Notes: generated by a model not told the origin, from the sequence alone. A stretch of 64,000 nt of DNA from Bradyrhizobium sp. NP1 (GCF_030378205.1 NZ_CP127385.1:7480001-7544000); one strand, 5' to 3'. Shown: positions 1 through 8,467, counted from the first letter of the stretch. Program-made: numbers and translations.

Positions 1-1281
1 CAGCGTGTAGGAATAGAACAGAATTGGCTTCAGCTCGGCGTCGATGACCGGCTTCAGCTCGGCCTCCTTGAACGGCATCCGCGTTTCGCTCGACAGCGAC
101 AGCACCACCAGCATGGCGTCGACCTCGCCGGAGGCGGCGAGCAGGTCGATGCTCTTCTGCAGGCCACCGGAATTGACGCCTTGCGCGGTGACATCGATCG
201 GATTGCGCGCGGTGCCGTAGGACGGCAGCAGCTTCATGATTTCCGCCTGCATGCTGGCAGGCAATTCCGGCACCTGCAGGCCCTGCAGCGCGACGGTGTC
301 GGCGCCCCAGATGCCGGCGCCGCCGGACACGGTCAGCACCGCGACGCGATCGCCCTTCGGCAATGGATTGGTGGTCAGCACCGCGGCGATGGTGATGGCC
401 TCGTCGAGATCGCTGGAGACGATGAAGCCGTATTTCGCGAATACCGCATCATAGGCTGCCGACCAACCCGCCATGCTCGCGGTGTGGGACGCCGCCGCCC
501 GCTCGCCGGCGCCGGAGCGGCCGACCTTGGTGACGATGACGGGCTTGCCGATCTCAGCCGCGCGCTGGGCGGCGGCGCGAAATTTCTCGACGTCGCGGAT
601 GCCCTCGATGAACAAGAGGATCACGTCGGTCGCGGAATCCTGCACGAGATAGTCGAGGAACTCGCCGGCGCCGAGATCGCTTTCATTGCCGGCGCTGACC
701 ACATAGCTGAGTGCGATGCCGAGCGCCTTGGCGCGATTGTAGAAGGCAAAGCCGATGCCGCCGCTCTGCGCCACGATGCCGATCCGCTTTCGGGTCGCAA
801 CCAGCGGCTCGACACCGGGCTTGACGTCGACGGTCAGGCTGAAGGTCGCGGCCACGCGCTGCGCCTGGCTGTAGAAGCCCTCCGCATTGGGTCCGGAAAT
901 CCGCATGCCGGTTCGCTTGGCGAGATCGGCGATCCTCTCCTGCATCGCGGCGCTATCGCCGCCCTCCTCCGCAAAGCCGGAGGAAATGATCACCGCGTTC
1001 TTCACGCCCGCCGCCGCGCATTGCTCGAGCGCGGCGAGCACCGCGCGCGCGGGAATGACGACGATCGCAAGGTCGACCGGCGCACCGATATCGGCGATCG
1101 ACTTGAAACAGGTCAACCCGTCGATCTCGTCGTAGTTCGGGTTGATCGGATAGAGCTTTCCGGGATAGCCGTTCTTGCGCAGCATCGAAAGCAGCCGCCC
1201 CGGGATCTTCTCATGGTCGCGCGAGGCACCGATCAGGGCGATGCTTGCGGGCGCGAACAAGCTGTCGAGCGGATGCGGCAT
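1..1281 (-). CDS. Acyl-CoA synthetase, NDP-forming (partial)
   Basis: The C-terminal part lies beyond the left edge; 427 codons are visible from the ATG at 1281. The product begins MPHPLDSLFAP and has an N-terminal CoA-binding Rossmann domain (IALIGAS near residue 13, GYPGKLYPINP, then VDLAIVVIPA). A succinyl-CoA-ligase-like flavodoxin domain follows (IGIVAQSGG, ASHTASMAG). This is the organisation of ADP-forming acetyl-CoA synthetase and related acyl-CoA synthetases, which interconvert acyl-CoA and acid plus NTP. The ATP-grasp half would lie in the missing part. It heads away from the VOC and enoyl-CoA hydratase genes on the same strand, so it is probably the distal member of an acid-degradation cluster. 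The substrate cannot be read from the sequence. Confidence 0.88.
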   Translation of the reverse strand, partial: MPHPLDSLFAPASIALIGASRDHEKIPGRLLSMLRKNGYPGKLYPINPNYDEIDGLTCFKSIADIGAPVDLAIVVIPARAVLAALEQCAAAGVKNAVIISSGFAEEGGDSAAMQERIADLAKRTGMRISGPNAEGFYSQAQRVAATFSLTVDVKPGVEPLVATRKRIGIVAQSGGIGFAFYNRAKALGIALSYVVSAGNESDLGAGEFLDYLVQDSATDVILLFIEGIRDVEKFRAAAQRAAEIGKPVIVTKVGRSGAGERAAASHTASMAGWSAAYDAVFAKYGFIVSSDLDEAITIAAVLTTNPLPKGDRVAVLTVSGGAGIWGADTVALQGLQVPELPASMQAEIMKLLPSYGTARNPIDVTAQGVNSGGLQKSIDLLAASGEVDAMLVVLSLSSETRMPFKEAELKPVIDAELKPILFYSYTL

Positions 1282-1349
1282 TCGGGCATTCCTGTTGTTC
1301 TTGTCTAGGCCGCGCATATCGGATTAGCGCGGCAACCTCAATCCACCCC

Positions 1350-1438
1350 CGTCATGGCCAGGCTTGACCCGGCCATCCACGTTCTTCCATCGGGTAACGG
1401 CCAAGACGTGGATGCCCGGCACGAGGCCGGGCATGACG
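1350..1438. repeat. Long imperfect inverted repeat
   Basis: Two arms of about 33 bp (1350-1382 and 1406-1438) pair with a few mismatches: CGTCATGGCC...ATCCACGT against ACGTGGATGCCC...CATGACG. The element fills the gap between two minus-strand genes. A related sequence with CGTCATGCCCGGG arms lies at 48106-48208. It looks like a dispersed palindromic intergenic repeat. It could fold in RNA between the two genes, but it has no U-run typical of an intrinsic terminator. Confidence 0.75.
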
Positions 1439-1463
1439 ACCTAACACGCGATGGCGCACGGCG

Positions 1464-2219
1464 TCACGTCACGACGCGAAAATCGACACCGCCGAGCCGG
1501 CACGCATTGTTCGACACCACATAGCCCCTCTTCACGGCCACATCGCGCACTTTTGCGACATCCGCGACACGAAACGTCAGCGCGCTCATGATCTCGCTCT
1601 CGCCCTTGACGAAGCGGAAGCGGCTGTTCGGCAATTGTAGTTCGGCCTCGCCACCGTTGCTTGTCGCGGGGATACCGATGATGCGGCCCCAATGCGCGGC
1701 AAGCCCTTGCGGATCAGGGCTCTGCATCTCGACCTCGGTCAGCGCCTGCGTCACGTCCTTGCGGATCGCCTTCTGCCAGTTCGGTCCCGCCGGCGGATAG
1801 GCGCCGAGCAGGTCGTCGCTCCCCGCGGTATGATTGAACTCGATGAAGGCGGCGCGGCAGTCGCGCGGATGAAGCTGAACGCCATGATAGGGCGGATGAT
1901 CGATCACGTTCGCGGTGCGCACGCCGATCGCGTTGGCGCGTGTGGCATACGCATCCGGATCGTCGCAGCAGAAGATCGCCATGTAGCCGCCATGGCCGCC
2001 GGTCCGCTCGATGAAGCGGCCGGCCGCCGTCCCCTCGCGGAACGGCGCCACGACTTCCAGCAGGATCGTATCGACCGGCATCAGCGCGTTGACGAGGCCG
2101 TATTTCTCGACATGGCGGTCGCGGTAGCAGACATCGAGTCCCATGACGGCGCAGATATCATCGACCACCGGCTCGAGCTGCGGCGCCACCAGGCAAATCT
2201 GCCGCAATTGCATATCCAA
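1464..2219 (-). CDS. VOC (glyoxalase/dioxygenase fold) family protein
   Basis: The 251-residue protein starts MDMQLRQICLVAP and has two paired beta-alpha-beta-beta-beta modules of the vicinal oxygen chelate superfamily. The first module includes ICAVMGLDVCYRD and a HVEKYGLVNALMPV segment, and the second starts around TQALTEVEMQSPD. I chose the TTG at 2219 because GGGAG lies 7 bases upstream. The ATG two codons later (2213) has poorer spacing, and longer starts run into a repeat. VOC enzymes include glyoxalases, extradiol dioxygenases and epimerases. Nothing here fixes the reaction. The neighbours are acyl-CoA genes, so a role in the same degradation route is likely but not shown. Confidence 0.82.
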   Translation of the reverse strand: MDMQLRQICLVAPQLEPVVDDICAVMGLDVCYRDRHVEKYGLVNALMPVDTILLEVVAPFREGTAAGRFIERTGGHGGYMAIFCCDDPDAYATRANAIGVRTANVIDHPPYHGVQLHPRDCRAAFIEFNHTAGSDDLLGAYPPAGPNWQKAIRKDVTQALTEVEMQSPDPQGLAAHWGRIIGIPATSNGGEAELQLPNSRFRFVKGESEIMSALTFRVADVAKVRDVAVKRGYVVSNNACRLGGVDFRVVT

Positions 2220-2264
2220 TTTCGTGCTCCCTGGATTTCGATCCATCATCCGATGCGATCCTAA

Positions 2265-2382
2265 CCTCCCCTTGAGAAGGGGAGGTCGCGTTGCTCCGCA
2301 GGAGCAACGCGGGAGGGGATCGGCCCACAACGCAAAGCGATCTGTGACCCCCTCCCCGGCCCTCCCCCTTTCAGGGGGAGGG
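2265..2382. repeat. Cluster of short palindromes
   Basis: Three hairpins follow one another. The first, 2265-2285, is CCTCCCCTT/AAGGGGAGG. The second, 2287-2311, has 11-bp perfect arms CGCGTTGCTCC/GGAGCAACGCG. The third, 2361-2381, is CCTCCCCCT/AGGGGGAGG. They lie upstream of the VOC gene and downstream of the enoyl-CoA hydratase gene. The C-rich unit resembles those at 7332-7355, 41869-41894 and 46240-46262, so it is a recurrent intergenic repeat. Confidence 0.75.
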
Positions 2383-2420
2383 AGATATCCGCCGGGGCCT
2401 CCACCACAATTATTCCATCG

Positions 2421-3215
2421 CTATTCGCCCCGGAATACCGCCTTGCGCTTCTCGACAAAGGCTTTTGCGGCTTCCTTGTGGTCGGCGGTCTCGCCGGCGC
2501 GGGTGTGGTGGATCGCCTCGCCGTCGAAGCAGTCTTCGAGCGGAAGGTGCTCGGCATTGTTGATGTTGCGCTTGATGAAGCCGAGCGCGATCGACGGCCC
2601 TTGCGCCAGCGACAGCGCGAGCTCGCGCGCGGCCTTGTCGATCTCGTCGTCGGCTACCACCTTGCTGACCATGCCGAGTGCGAGCGCCTCGTTCGCCGAC
2701 AGCACCGGCGACAGGAGATAGAGCTCGCGCGCCTTCGCGCTGCCGAGCATCTGGGTTAGGAAATAGGTGCCGCCATAGTCGCCGGAGAAGCCGACCTTGG
2801 CAAACGCGGTGGTGATCTTGCAGGACTCGCTGGCGACGCGAAGGTCGCAGGCCAGCGCCATCGAGAGCCCGGCGCCCGCCGCCGCACCATCGAGCTGCGC
2901 CACCACGGGCTTCGGCATCTGGTGCAGGATGCGCGAGACCTCCATGCCGCGGCGCAGGTTCGCCATCTTGGCCTCGAACGGCAGGGCCGCCCGGCCCTCC
3001 GCCATCGACTTGACGTCGCCGCCGACGCAGAAGGTGCCGCCGGCGCCCTTGAACAGCACGGCGCGCACCTCGTGATCCTCAGCCGCGCGCCGCGCTGCTT
3101 CCACCAGGCCACGCACCATGTCCGGATTGAGCGCGTTGCGCCGCTCCGGCCGGTTCATGGTGATGGTGAGAAGTCCGTCCTCGAGACTCTGCAGGACCAT
3201 TTCATTGGCGCTCAT
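2421..3215 (-). CDS. Enoyl-CoA hydratase/isomerase family protein
   Basis: This 264-residue crotonase-fold protein begins MSANEMVLQSLEDG. The oxyanion-hole segments are visible: GGTFCVGGDVKSM near residues 59-71 and DGAAAGAGLSMA near 109-120. In the active-site loop VGFSGDYGGTYFL (141-153) the usual first hydratase Glu is absent, and an Asp (D146) sits where PaaG-type and delta3-delta2 isomerases have their acid. The protein may therefore isomerise rather than hydrate its substrate. An upstream GAAAG supports the ATG at 3215. It shares strand and neighbourhood with the VOC and acyl-CoA synthetase genes, which suggests a shared catabolic pathway. Confidence 0.9.
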   Translation of the reverse strand: MSANEMVLQSLEDGLLTITMNRPERRNALNPDMVRGLVEAARRAAEDHEVRAVLFKGAGGTFCVGGDVKSMAEGRAALPFEAKMANLRRGMEVSRILHQMPKPVVAQLDGAAAGAGLSMALACDLRVASESCKITTAFAKVGFSGDYGGTYFLTQMLGSAKARELYLLSPVLSANEALALGMVSKVVADDEIDKAARELALSLAQGPSIALGFIKRNINNAEHLPLEDCFDGEAIHHTRAGETADHKEAAKAFVEKRKAVFRGE

Positions 3216-3244
3216 GGGTGCGACTTTCTTTTGTTGTGTGGCTC

Positions 3245-3370
3245 CGTCGTTCCGGGGCGGTGCGCAGCACTGGACCTAAGATGCGCAATTGCGCATCGGG
3301 GAACCTCGATATCTTTGATGCGCAATTGCGCATCATGGGTTCGATGCTGACGCACCGCCCCGGGATGACG
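3245..3370. repeat. 126-bp palindromic element with nested palindromes
   Basis: The outer arms, about 25 bp each, are inverted and imperfect (GGGGCGGTGCGCAGCA at 3254-3269 against the TGCTGACGCACCGCCCCGGG segment at 3345-3364). Two exact copies of the 18-bp perfect palindrome GATGCGCAATTGCGCATC lie inside, at 3280-3297 and 3317-3334. The element occupies nearly all of the gap between the enoyl-CoA hydratase gene and the upstream solute receptor gene. No protein is encoded. Confidence 0.85.
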
Positions 3371-3389
3371 TCGCGACCTGGTCACTCCG

Positions 3390-4595
3390 TCACTTCTTCA
3401 CCAGCGGGCAGCGCGAGGATTCCAGCGGCTGGAATGCCTCGTTGCCGGGTACGGTGGCGAGCAGCTTGCAGTCGTCCCACCTTCCCTTGGATTCCGAGGG
3501 CTTCTTCACCTCGAACAGATACATGTCATGCACCATGCGGCCGTCCTCGCGGATGCGGCCGCCTTTCGCAAACATGTCGTTGATGGGAGTTTCCTTCATC
3601 ACCTTCATCACGGCGGCGGCGTCCGTGGTGCCGGCCGCCTTCACCGCTTTCAGGTAGTGCGTGACCGAGGAATAGACGCCGGCCTGCGCCGAGGTCGGCA
3701 CCCGCTTGACCCGTTCCATGAAGCGCTTGGAGAAGGCGCGGGTGTCGTCGTTGAGGTCCCAGTAGAAGGCTTCAGCCAGCAGGAGACCCTGCGCGGTCTC
3801 GAGCCCCACGCCGTCGATGTCGGTGATGAAGGCGAGCAGCGGCGAGATCTTCTGGCCGCCCTTCATGATGCCGAACTCGGCCGCCTGCTTGATCGCGTTG
3901 ATGGTGTCGCCGCCGGCATTGGCGAGCCCGATCACCTTGGCCTTGGAGGCCTGCGCCTGCAGCAGGAAGGACGAGAAATCCGAGGTGTTGAGCGGGTGGC
4001 GGACGCTGCCCAGCACCTTGCCGCCGCTCTTCACCACGACGTTGGTGGTGTCCTTTTCCAGGTCCTGGCCGAAGGCGTAGTCGGCGGTCAGGAAGAACCA
4101 GGTATCGAGCCCGCTCTTGACCGCCGCGAGCCCGGTGACATTGGCCTGCGCGAAAGTGTCGAACACATAATGCACCGTGTAGGGACCGCAGGCCTCGTTG
4201 GAGAGACGGATCGAGCCCGGGCCGTTGAACATGATGATCTTGCCGCGCGCCTTGGCGATTTCGCCAGCCGCAAGCGCGGTCGCGGACGCCGCGACGTCGA
4301 AGATCATCTCGACGCCCTGGTTGTCGAGCATGTCGCGCGCGATGTTGGCGGCAAGGTCGGCCTTGTTGAGATGGTCGGCGACGACGATCTCGACCTTGCG
4401 GCCGAGCACGCTGCCGCCGAAATCCTCGACCGCCATCCTGGCCGCGGTCTCGCTGCCGACGCCGGTGATATCAGCGTAAAGGCTCGACATGTCGAGGATG
4501 CCGCCGAGTTTTAGCGGCGGCTTGTCTTGCGCGTGCGCGACAGGCGCCGCAAACGCCAGCAGCGACGCCGCCATCGCGGAAAGAAATCGCTTCAT
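3390..4595 (-). CDS. ABC transporter substrate-binding protein (branched-chain amino acid type)
   Basis: The 401-residue periplasmic type I solute-binding protein of the LivJ/Peripla_BP_6 family begins MKRFLSAMAASLLAF with a cleavable signal peptide ending near AHAQ. It then runs into the GILDMSSLYADITG ligand lobe, and later has GLANAGGDTINAIKQ and a C-terminal HDMYLFEVK segment ending SRCPLVKK. The ATG at 4595 is preceded by GGAGG 5 bases upstream; a TTG directly before it is less likely. No permease or ATPase gene is nearby. The protein at 51705-52907 is a clear paralogue that shares the same C-terminal signature. In Bradyrhizobium such orphan receptors often sit beside aromatic or short-chain acid catabolism genes, so the ligand is probably a carboxylate. 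Confidence 0.92.
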   Translation of the reverse strand: MKRFLSAMAASLLAFAAPVAHAQDKPPLKLGGILDMSSLYADITGVGSETAARMAVEDFGGSVLGRKVEIVVADHLNKADLAANIARDMLDNQGVEMIFDVAASATALAAGEIAKARGKIIMFNGPGSIRLSNEACGPYTVHYVFDTFAQANVTGLAAVKSGLDTWFFLTADYAFGQDLEKDTTNVVVKSGGKVLGSVRHPLNTSDFSSFLLQAQASKAKVIGLANAGGDTINAIKQAAEFGIMKGGQKISPLLAFITDIDGVGLETAQGLLLAEAFYWDLNDDTRAFSKRFMERVKRVPTSAQAGVYSSVTHYLKAVKAAGTTDAAAVMKVMKETPINDMFAKGGRIREDGRMVHDMYLFEVKKPSESKGRWDDCKLLATVPGNEAFQPLESSRCPLVKK

Positions 4596-4727
4596 CAAAA
4601 CCTCCCTCCGGCACGCGCGCTTTCCGCGGCGATATTATCTGTTGCCCGCGATCATGGCGCATGTGCCTGACAGCGGCAAGCAAAGGCCCTCTGGGCGAAG
4701 CGCGGTTTTTCCGCTAAGCGGAATGCG

Positions 4728-4801
4728 CTAGTGTGGCTTGGTTCTGACATTCGCAAAACGTGGCCTCGCAAAATGATGCGAATGCTAGCACCGGGACACC
4801 A
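4728..4801. repeat. CTAG-bounded hairpin element, degenerate copy
   Basis: It starts CTAGTGTGGCTT, followed by the stem arm GGTTCTGACATTCGCA and a loop close to AACGTGGCCTCGCAAAATGA. The returning arm TGCGAATG then breaks off into CTAGCACC, and the element closes with GGGACACCAG. Only 8 bases of the returning arm still pair, so this copy has decayed. Intact relatives lie at 24332-24496, 44817-44932 and 59215-59380. It is located between the divergently arranged solute receptor and SNase genes. Confidence 0.75.
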
Positions 4802-4881
4802 GATGCTCGCGACCGGGAGCGCGACATGAAGGAAGCGGAGCGCTGTCTCCACACGACGATGCGGCGGTCGCGCGCCGGCTC

Positions 4882-5655
4882 ATGAAATTTGCCGCCGACA
4901 TTTCACGCGCCGTCATTGTCGCCGCATGCGCCTTGCTGCCGGCGGCATCACTCGATCCGGCATCCGCCGCACCATGCGCCTTCGACGCCCAGGGCGAAGG
5001 TCGCGTCGCCGACATCGTCGATGGCCGCAGCTTCCACCTGAACGACGGCCGCGAGATCAAGCTCGCCGGCATCGAGCCCGTCTCCGCCGGCCGCGCGACG
5101 CTTGCGACGATCATTGCGGATCGCGATGTCACCCTGCGTGGCGTCGACGACGCACCGGACCGCTATGGCCGGCAGGCGGCCTTCGCGTTCCTCGGTTCCG
5201 CCGAGACATCGGTGCAGGAGCTGTTGCTGCAACAGGGCGCGGCGCTATTTTCGGCCGATGTGGCCGACAGGGACTGCGCCGCCGCCCTGCTCGCGGCCGA
5301 AACCGAGGCCAGGGAGGCCAGAAAGGGCATCTGGGCGACCGGCTCTGTCATAAAAAACGCGGAAAGTCCGGACGATATTTTGACCGGGATCGGGCGATTT
5401 ACAGTGGTCGAGGGCAGGGTTTTGTCTGTCCGGACGGCCGGGGCGACGACTTATCTGAACTTCGGACGAAGCTGGACACGGGGCTTTGCTGTGACTATTT
5501 CAAGGCGCATGATGCCGGCGGTCGCGAACGCCGGCTTTGCTGTTAAGTCCCTCGAAAACAAGCGGATTCGCGTCCGCGGCTTCGTCGAGGCCCGTCCAGG
5601 GCCGCGGATCGAGGTGGCTAGGTCGGGGCAGATTGAAGTCGTAGGCGGGAACTAG
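4882..5655 (+). CDS. Thermonuclease-family (SNase-like) protein
   Basis: The 257-residue exported protein begins MKFAADISRAVIVAACALLPAA with a signal peptide ending around SAAPC. The SNase-like OB-fold domain spans about residues 35-150 (GRVADIVDGRSFHL, REIKLAGIEPV, DRYGRQAAFAF, AREARKGIW). The pattern of nuclease residues is partial: the DRYGR segment is present, but IKLAGIEP stands where IRLxGIDxPE is usual, so the usual Glu is missing. A second C-terminal beta region (200-257, KRIRVRGFVEARPGPRIEV) resembles an OB-fold nucleic-acid-binding extension. Catalytic competence is uncertain. It lies just upstream of the M48 protease gene on the same strand. Confidence 0.85.
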   Translation: MKFAADISRAVIVAACALLPAASLDPASAAPCAFDAQGEGRVADIVDGRSFHLNDGREIKLAGIEPVSAGRATLATIIADRDVTLRGVDDAPDRYGRQAAFAFLGSAETSVQELLLQQGAALFSADVADRDCAAALLAAETEAREARKGIWATGSVIKNAESPDDILTGIGRFTVVEGRVLSVRTAGATTYLNFGRSWTRGFAVTISRRMMPAVANAGFAVKSLENKRIRVRGFVEARPGPRIEVARSGQIEVVGGN

Positions 5656-5732
5656 CGGGAACGAGCGCAGAGGCTGCGCCAAATTAGAGTGTAACAGCGG
5701 TGGATGGGTCTGCCGGACGGCGCATACAGGAA

Positions 5733-7232
5733 ATGAGCCGCCGCCTTCGGGCTGCGCCGGCCCGCCATTGGGCTGCGCCGGCCCGTTATTGGGCTGCGCC
5801 GGCCTTGCTTTGCCTCGGCCTTGCGCTTGCCGGCTGCGGGGACATGTCCCGCTTCCAGACCGCCGCGGCGCCGGTGGCCGCCCCCGTCAAGCCGAACCGG
5901 ACGGTGGTGCAGACGCCCGCCGCCGAGCGCGAGCATGAGCGCATTCTCGCCTCCTATGGCGGCGCCTATGACGATCCCAGGCTGGAAGCGCTGATCACCA
6001 AGACGGTCGACCGGCTGGTTGCGGCCTCCGACCGGCCCGACCAGGCCTACAAGGTGACGATCCTCAACTCCGGCGCGGTGAACGCCTTCGCGCTGCCGAC
6101 CGGCCAGCTCTATGTCACGCGCGGCCTGATTGCGCTCGCGAGCGACACTTCGGAACTGTCGTCGGTGCTGAGCCACGAGATGGCGCATGTGCTCGCCAAG
6201 CACGCCTCGATCCGCGAGGACCAGGCGCGCCAGGCCGCGATCGTCGCCAAGGTCGTGACCGACATGAGCAACGACCCCGACCTCACCGCCTTTGCGCTCG
6301 CCAAGTCCAAGCTGACGATGGCGAGCTTCTCGCGCACCCAGGAATTCGAGGCCGACGACATCGGCGTCGGCATTTCGGCGCGCGCGCATTTCGACCCCTA
6401 TGGCGCGTCGCGCTTCCTCAACGCGATGGAACGCAATGCGGAGCTGAAGGCCGGCAAGACCTCGCTCGATCCGCGCGTGCAGGACTTCCTGTCGTCGCAC
6501 CCGGCGACGCCCGAACGCGTGCAGCGCGCACAATCGACCGCGCGGCAATACACCTCGCCGGAAGGCGGCGAGCGCGACCGCGAGGACTATCTCGGCGCGA
6601 TCGACAACATCGTCTATGGCGAGGATCCGAGCGAAGGTTTTGTGCGCGGCCGCCGCTTCCTGCATCCGAAGCTCGGCTTCACCTTCCAGGCTCCGGAGAC
6701 CTTCACGCTCGACAACACCGCGCAGGCGGTGATCGGCGTGCGCGACGGCGGCTCGCAGGCGATGCGCTTCGACGTGGTGCGCGTGCCGGCGGAGCAGTCG
6801 CTCGGCGACTATCTCAATTCCGGCTGGATGGAAGGCGTCGACAAGTCATCGACCGAGGACATCACCATCAACGGCTTCCCCGCCGCGTCAGCGGTGGCGC
6901 ATGGCGACCAGTGGCAGTTCAAGGTCTACGCGCTGCGCTTCGGCAGCGACGTCTACCGCTTCATCTTCGCCGCGCGGCAGAAGACCACCGAGAGCGATCG
7001 CAACGCGCGCGAGACCGTCAGTTCCTTCCGTCGCCTGACCCTGGAAGAGATCCAGGCGGCGCGGCCGCTGCGCATCAAGGTGATCACCGTGCAGCCCGGC
7101 GACACCGTGGAATCGCTGTCGCACCGCATGGCCGGCGTCGATCACCCGACCGAACGCTTCCGCGTGCTCAATGGGCTCGATCCCCGCGCGCAGGTGAAGG
7201 TACGCGACCGCGTCAAGATCGTGGTGGATTGA
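5733..7232 (+). CDS. M48 family metalloprotease, lipoprotein
   Basis: The 499-residue protein has a lipoprotein signal (lipobox LALAGC, lipid-attached Cys 35). The zinc protease domain has HEMAH at residues 148-152 and the third-ligand Glu in EFEAD at about 206. The C-terminal part holds a region found in BepA/YfgC-like relatives and ends with a LysM-like segment (VITVQPGDTVESLS ... VRDRVKIVV), which suggests peptidoglycan contact. It likely acts in the periplasm on misfolded envelope proteins. I chose the ATG at 5733; an in-frame GTG at 5700 would add 11 residues before the signal. The signal region contains an unusual 21-bp tandem repeat (5749-5804). Confidence 0.92.
   Translation: MSRRLRAAPARHWAAPARYWAAPALLCLGLALAGCGDMSRFQTAAAPVAAPVKPNRTVVQTPAAEREHERILASYGGAYDDPRLEALITKTVDRLVAASDRPDQAYKVTILNSGAVNAFALPTGQLYVTRGLIALASDTSELSSVLSHEMAHVLAKHASIREDQARQAAIVAKVVTDMSNDPDLTAFALAKSKLTMASFSRTQEFEADDIGVGISARAHFDPYGASRFLNAMERNAELKAGKTSLDPRVQDFLSSHPATPERVQRAQSTARQYTSPEGGERDREDYLGAIDNIVYGEDPSEGFVRGRRFLHPKLGFTFQAPETFTLDNTAQAVIGVRDGGSQAMRFDVVRVPAEQSLGDYLNSGWMEGVDKSSTEDITINGFPAASAVAHGDQWQFKVYALRFGSDVYRFIFAARQKTTESDRNARETVSSFRRLTLEEIQAARPLRIKVITVQPGDTVESLSHRMAGVDHPTERFRVLNGLDPRAQVKVRDRVKIVVD
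5749..5804 (+). repeat. 21-bp tandem repeat inside signal peptide
   Basis: About 2.7 copies of a 21-bp unit beginning GGGCTGCGCCGGCC start at 5749, 5770 and 5791. Copies 1 and 2 differ at two bases (CCATT versus TTATT). The unit is a multiple of three, so it adds heptapeptides of the type WAAPARY to the region before the lipobox of the M48 lipoprotein. Length change by slippage would keep the frame. Confidence 0.9.
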
Positions 7233-7365
7233 GGCTGCGCTCTTCGGCGAACTGGGCACCGGTTCGCGTGAAGTAAACGCCGGAATAGGCCTTGGAGCGC
7301 GAGAAGCCGCAGATTAGCCCGGCTGCGACTCCCCTCCCCCTTGCGGGAGGGGAGGAAAGCACAGC

Positions 7366-7397
7366 AAACAAAAAGCCCGGCCGACCGGCCGGGCTTT
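7366..7397 (-). terminator. Rho-independent terminator downstream of carD
   Basis: Read on the minus strand, an 11-bp perfect GC-rich stem (AAAGCCCGGCC/GGCCGGGCTTT, 7372-7382 with 7387-7397) with a 4-base loop is followed by TTTTTGTTTG. It lies 28 bases past the carD stop codon. On the plus strand the following T-run is weaker, so stopping the convergent M48 transcript would be secondary. Confidence 0.8.
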
Positions 7398-7424
7398 GAT
7401 TGTTTCGATCGGAGAACGCGGGGC

Positions 7425-8363
7425 TTAAGCCGCCTCGTCCTCGACGGTGGCATCGTCGCCGTCGCCATCCTCGACGTCGCCTTCGGCTTCGCCCTCGGCA
7501 CCAGCTTCGGCTTCCGTCTTGGCACCGCGGCGCGGGCTCTTGGCGAGCTGTGCCTCGATCTCCTTGACCGCCTCGGTCTCGGTCGAGTGCTGCACGACCG
7601 CGATCTCGCGCGACAGCCGGTCGAGCGCCGCTTCATAGAGCTGGCGTTCGCTGTAGGACTGCTCGGGCTGCGATTCCGAACGGTAGAGGTCACGCACCAC
7701 TTCGGCGATCGCGACGATATCGCCTGAATTGATCTTGGCTTCGTATTCCTGGGCGCGGCGCGACCACATCGTGCGCTTGACGCGCGCGCGACCCTTGAGC
7801 GTCTCCAGCGCCCGCTTGACCAGCGCCGGCTCCGACAGCTTGCGCATGCCGACATTGGCGACCTTCGCGGTCGGCACGCGCAGCGTCATCTTGTCCTTGA
7901 TGAAATTGATGACGAACAGCTCGAGCTTGGCGCCCGCGATTTCCTGCTCCTCGATCGCCAGGATCTGGCCGACGCCATGGGCGGGATAGACCACGAATTC
8001 ATTGGTCTTGAAGCCCTGGCGCTGGGTCAGGACCTTCTTCTCCTCGACGCGCGGCGCGCTCACCGCGGGCTTGGCAGCGGTCACCGGCTTGACAGCGGGC
8101 TTCGGAGCGGCAGCCTTGACCGGAGTCTTGGCAGCAACTTTCGGCGCGGCGGGCTTGGCAGTCGACTTCGCGGCAGATTTGGCAGGCTTGCTTGGCATTG
8201 AGTTTCTTTTGTTCTTCGAGGACTTTGCGGCCGACGCCTTCGCGGCCGAACGGGTATCCCTTAACGAAGCCCGGGCGCGGCTTTTGTTTCCGCTACGGCT
8301 GGCCGTGGCGACCTTTTTGGACGAAGCTTTGGAAGCACTCTTTTTACGCGTTTTCTGTGACAC
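7425..8363 (-). CDS. CarD family transcriptional regulator
   Basis: The long start gives 312 residues. A Lys/Ala/Pro-rich low-complexity N-terminus (to about residue 110) is followed by the CarD/TRCF RNA-polymerase-interacting domain (TNEFVVYPAHGVGQI near 120, then LRVPTAKVANVGMRKL). A helical DNA-binding half follows (RTMWSRRAQEYEAKINSGD) and then an acidic tail of Glu/Asp/Gly repeats. CarD proteins bind the RNA polymerase beta subunit and stabilise open promoter complexes. The start is uncertain: GTG at 8363 opens a Lys/Ser-rich extension, whereas ATG at 8198 (MPSKPAKSAAK) is also plausible. The basic head and acidic tail are unusual in comparison with compact CarD proteins. Confidence 0.88.
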   Translation of the reverse strand: MSQKTRKKSASKASSKKVATASRSGNKSRARASLRDTRSAAKASAAKSSKNKRNSMPSKPAKSAAKSTAKPAAPKVAAKTPVKAAAPKPAVKPVTAAKPAVSAPRVEEKKVLTQRQGFKTNEFVVYPAHGVGQILAIEEQEIAGAKLELFVINFIKDKMTLRVPTAKVANVGMRKLSEPALVKRALETLKGRARVKRTMWSRRAQEYEAKINSGDIVAIAEVVRDLYRSESQPEQSYSERQLYEAALDRLSREIAVVQHSTETEAVKEIEAQLAKSPRRGAKTEAEAGAEGEAEGDVEDGDGDDATVEDEAA

Positions 8364-8467
8364 GGCCTGTGCGCGGAACTGCCACGCCCCTGTTCGAGTT
8401 TTTCGCGGAAGCCCTAGAAAGGGTCAAATCGGCTGACCGATTCAGCGATTCAGCTCAGAATGTGCCT

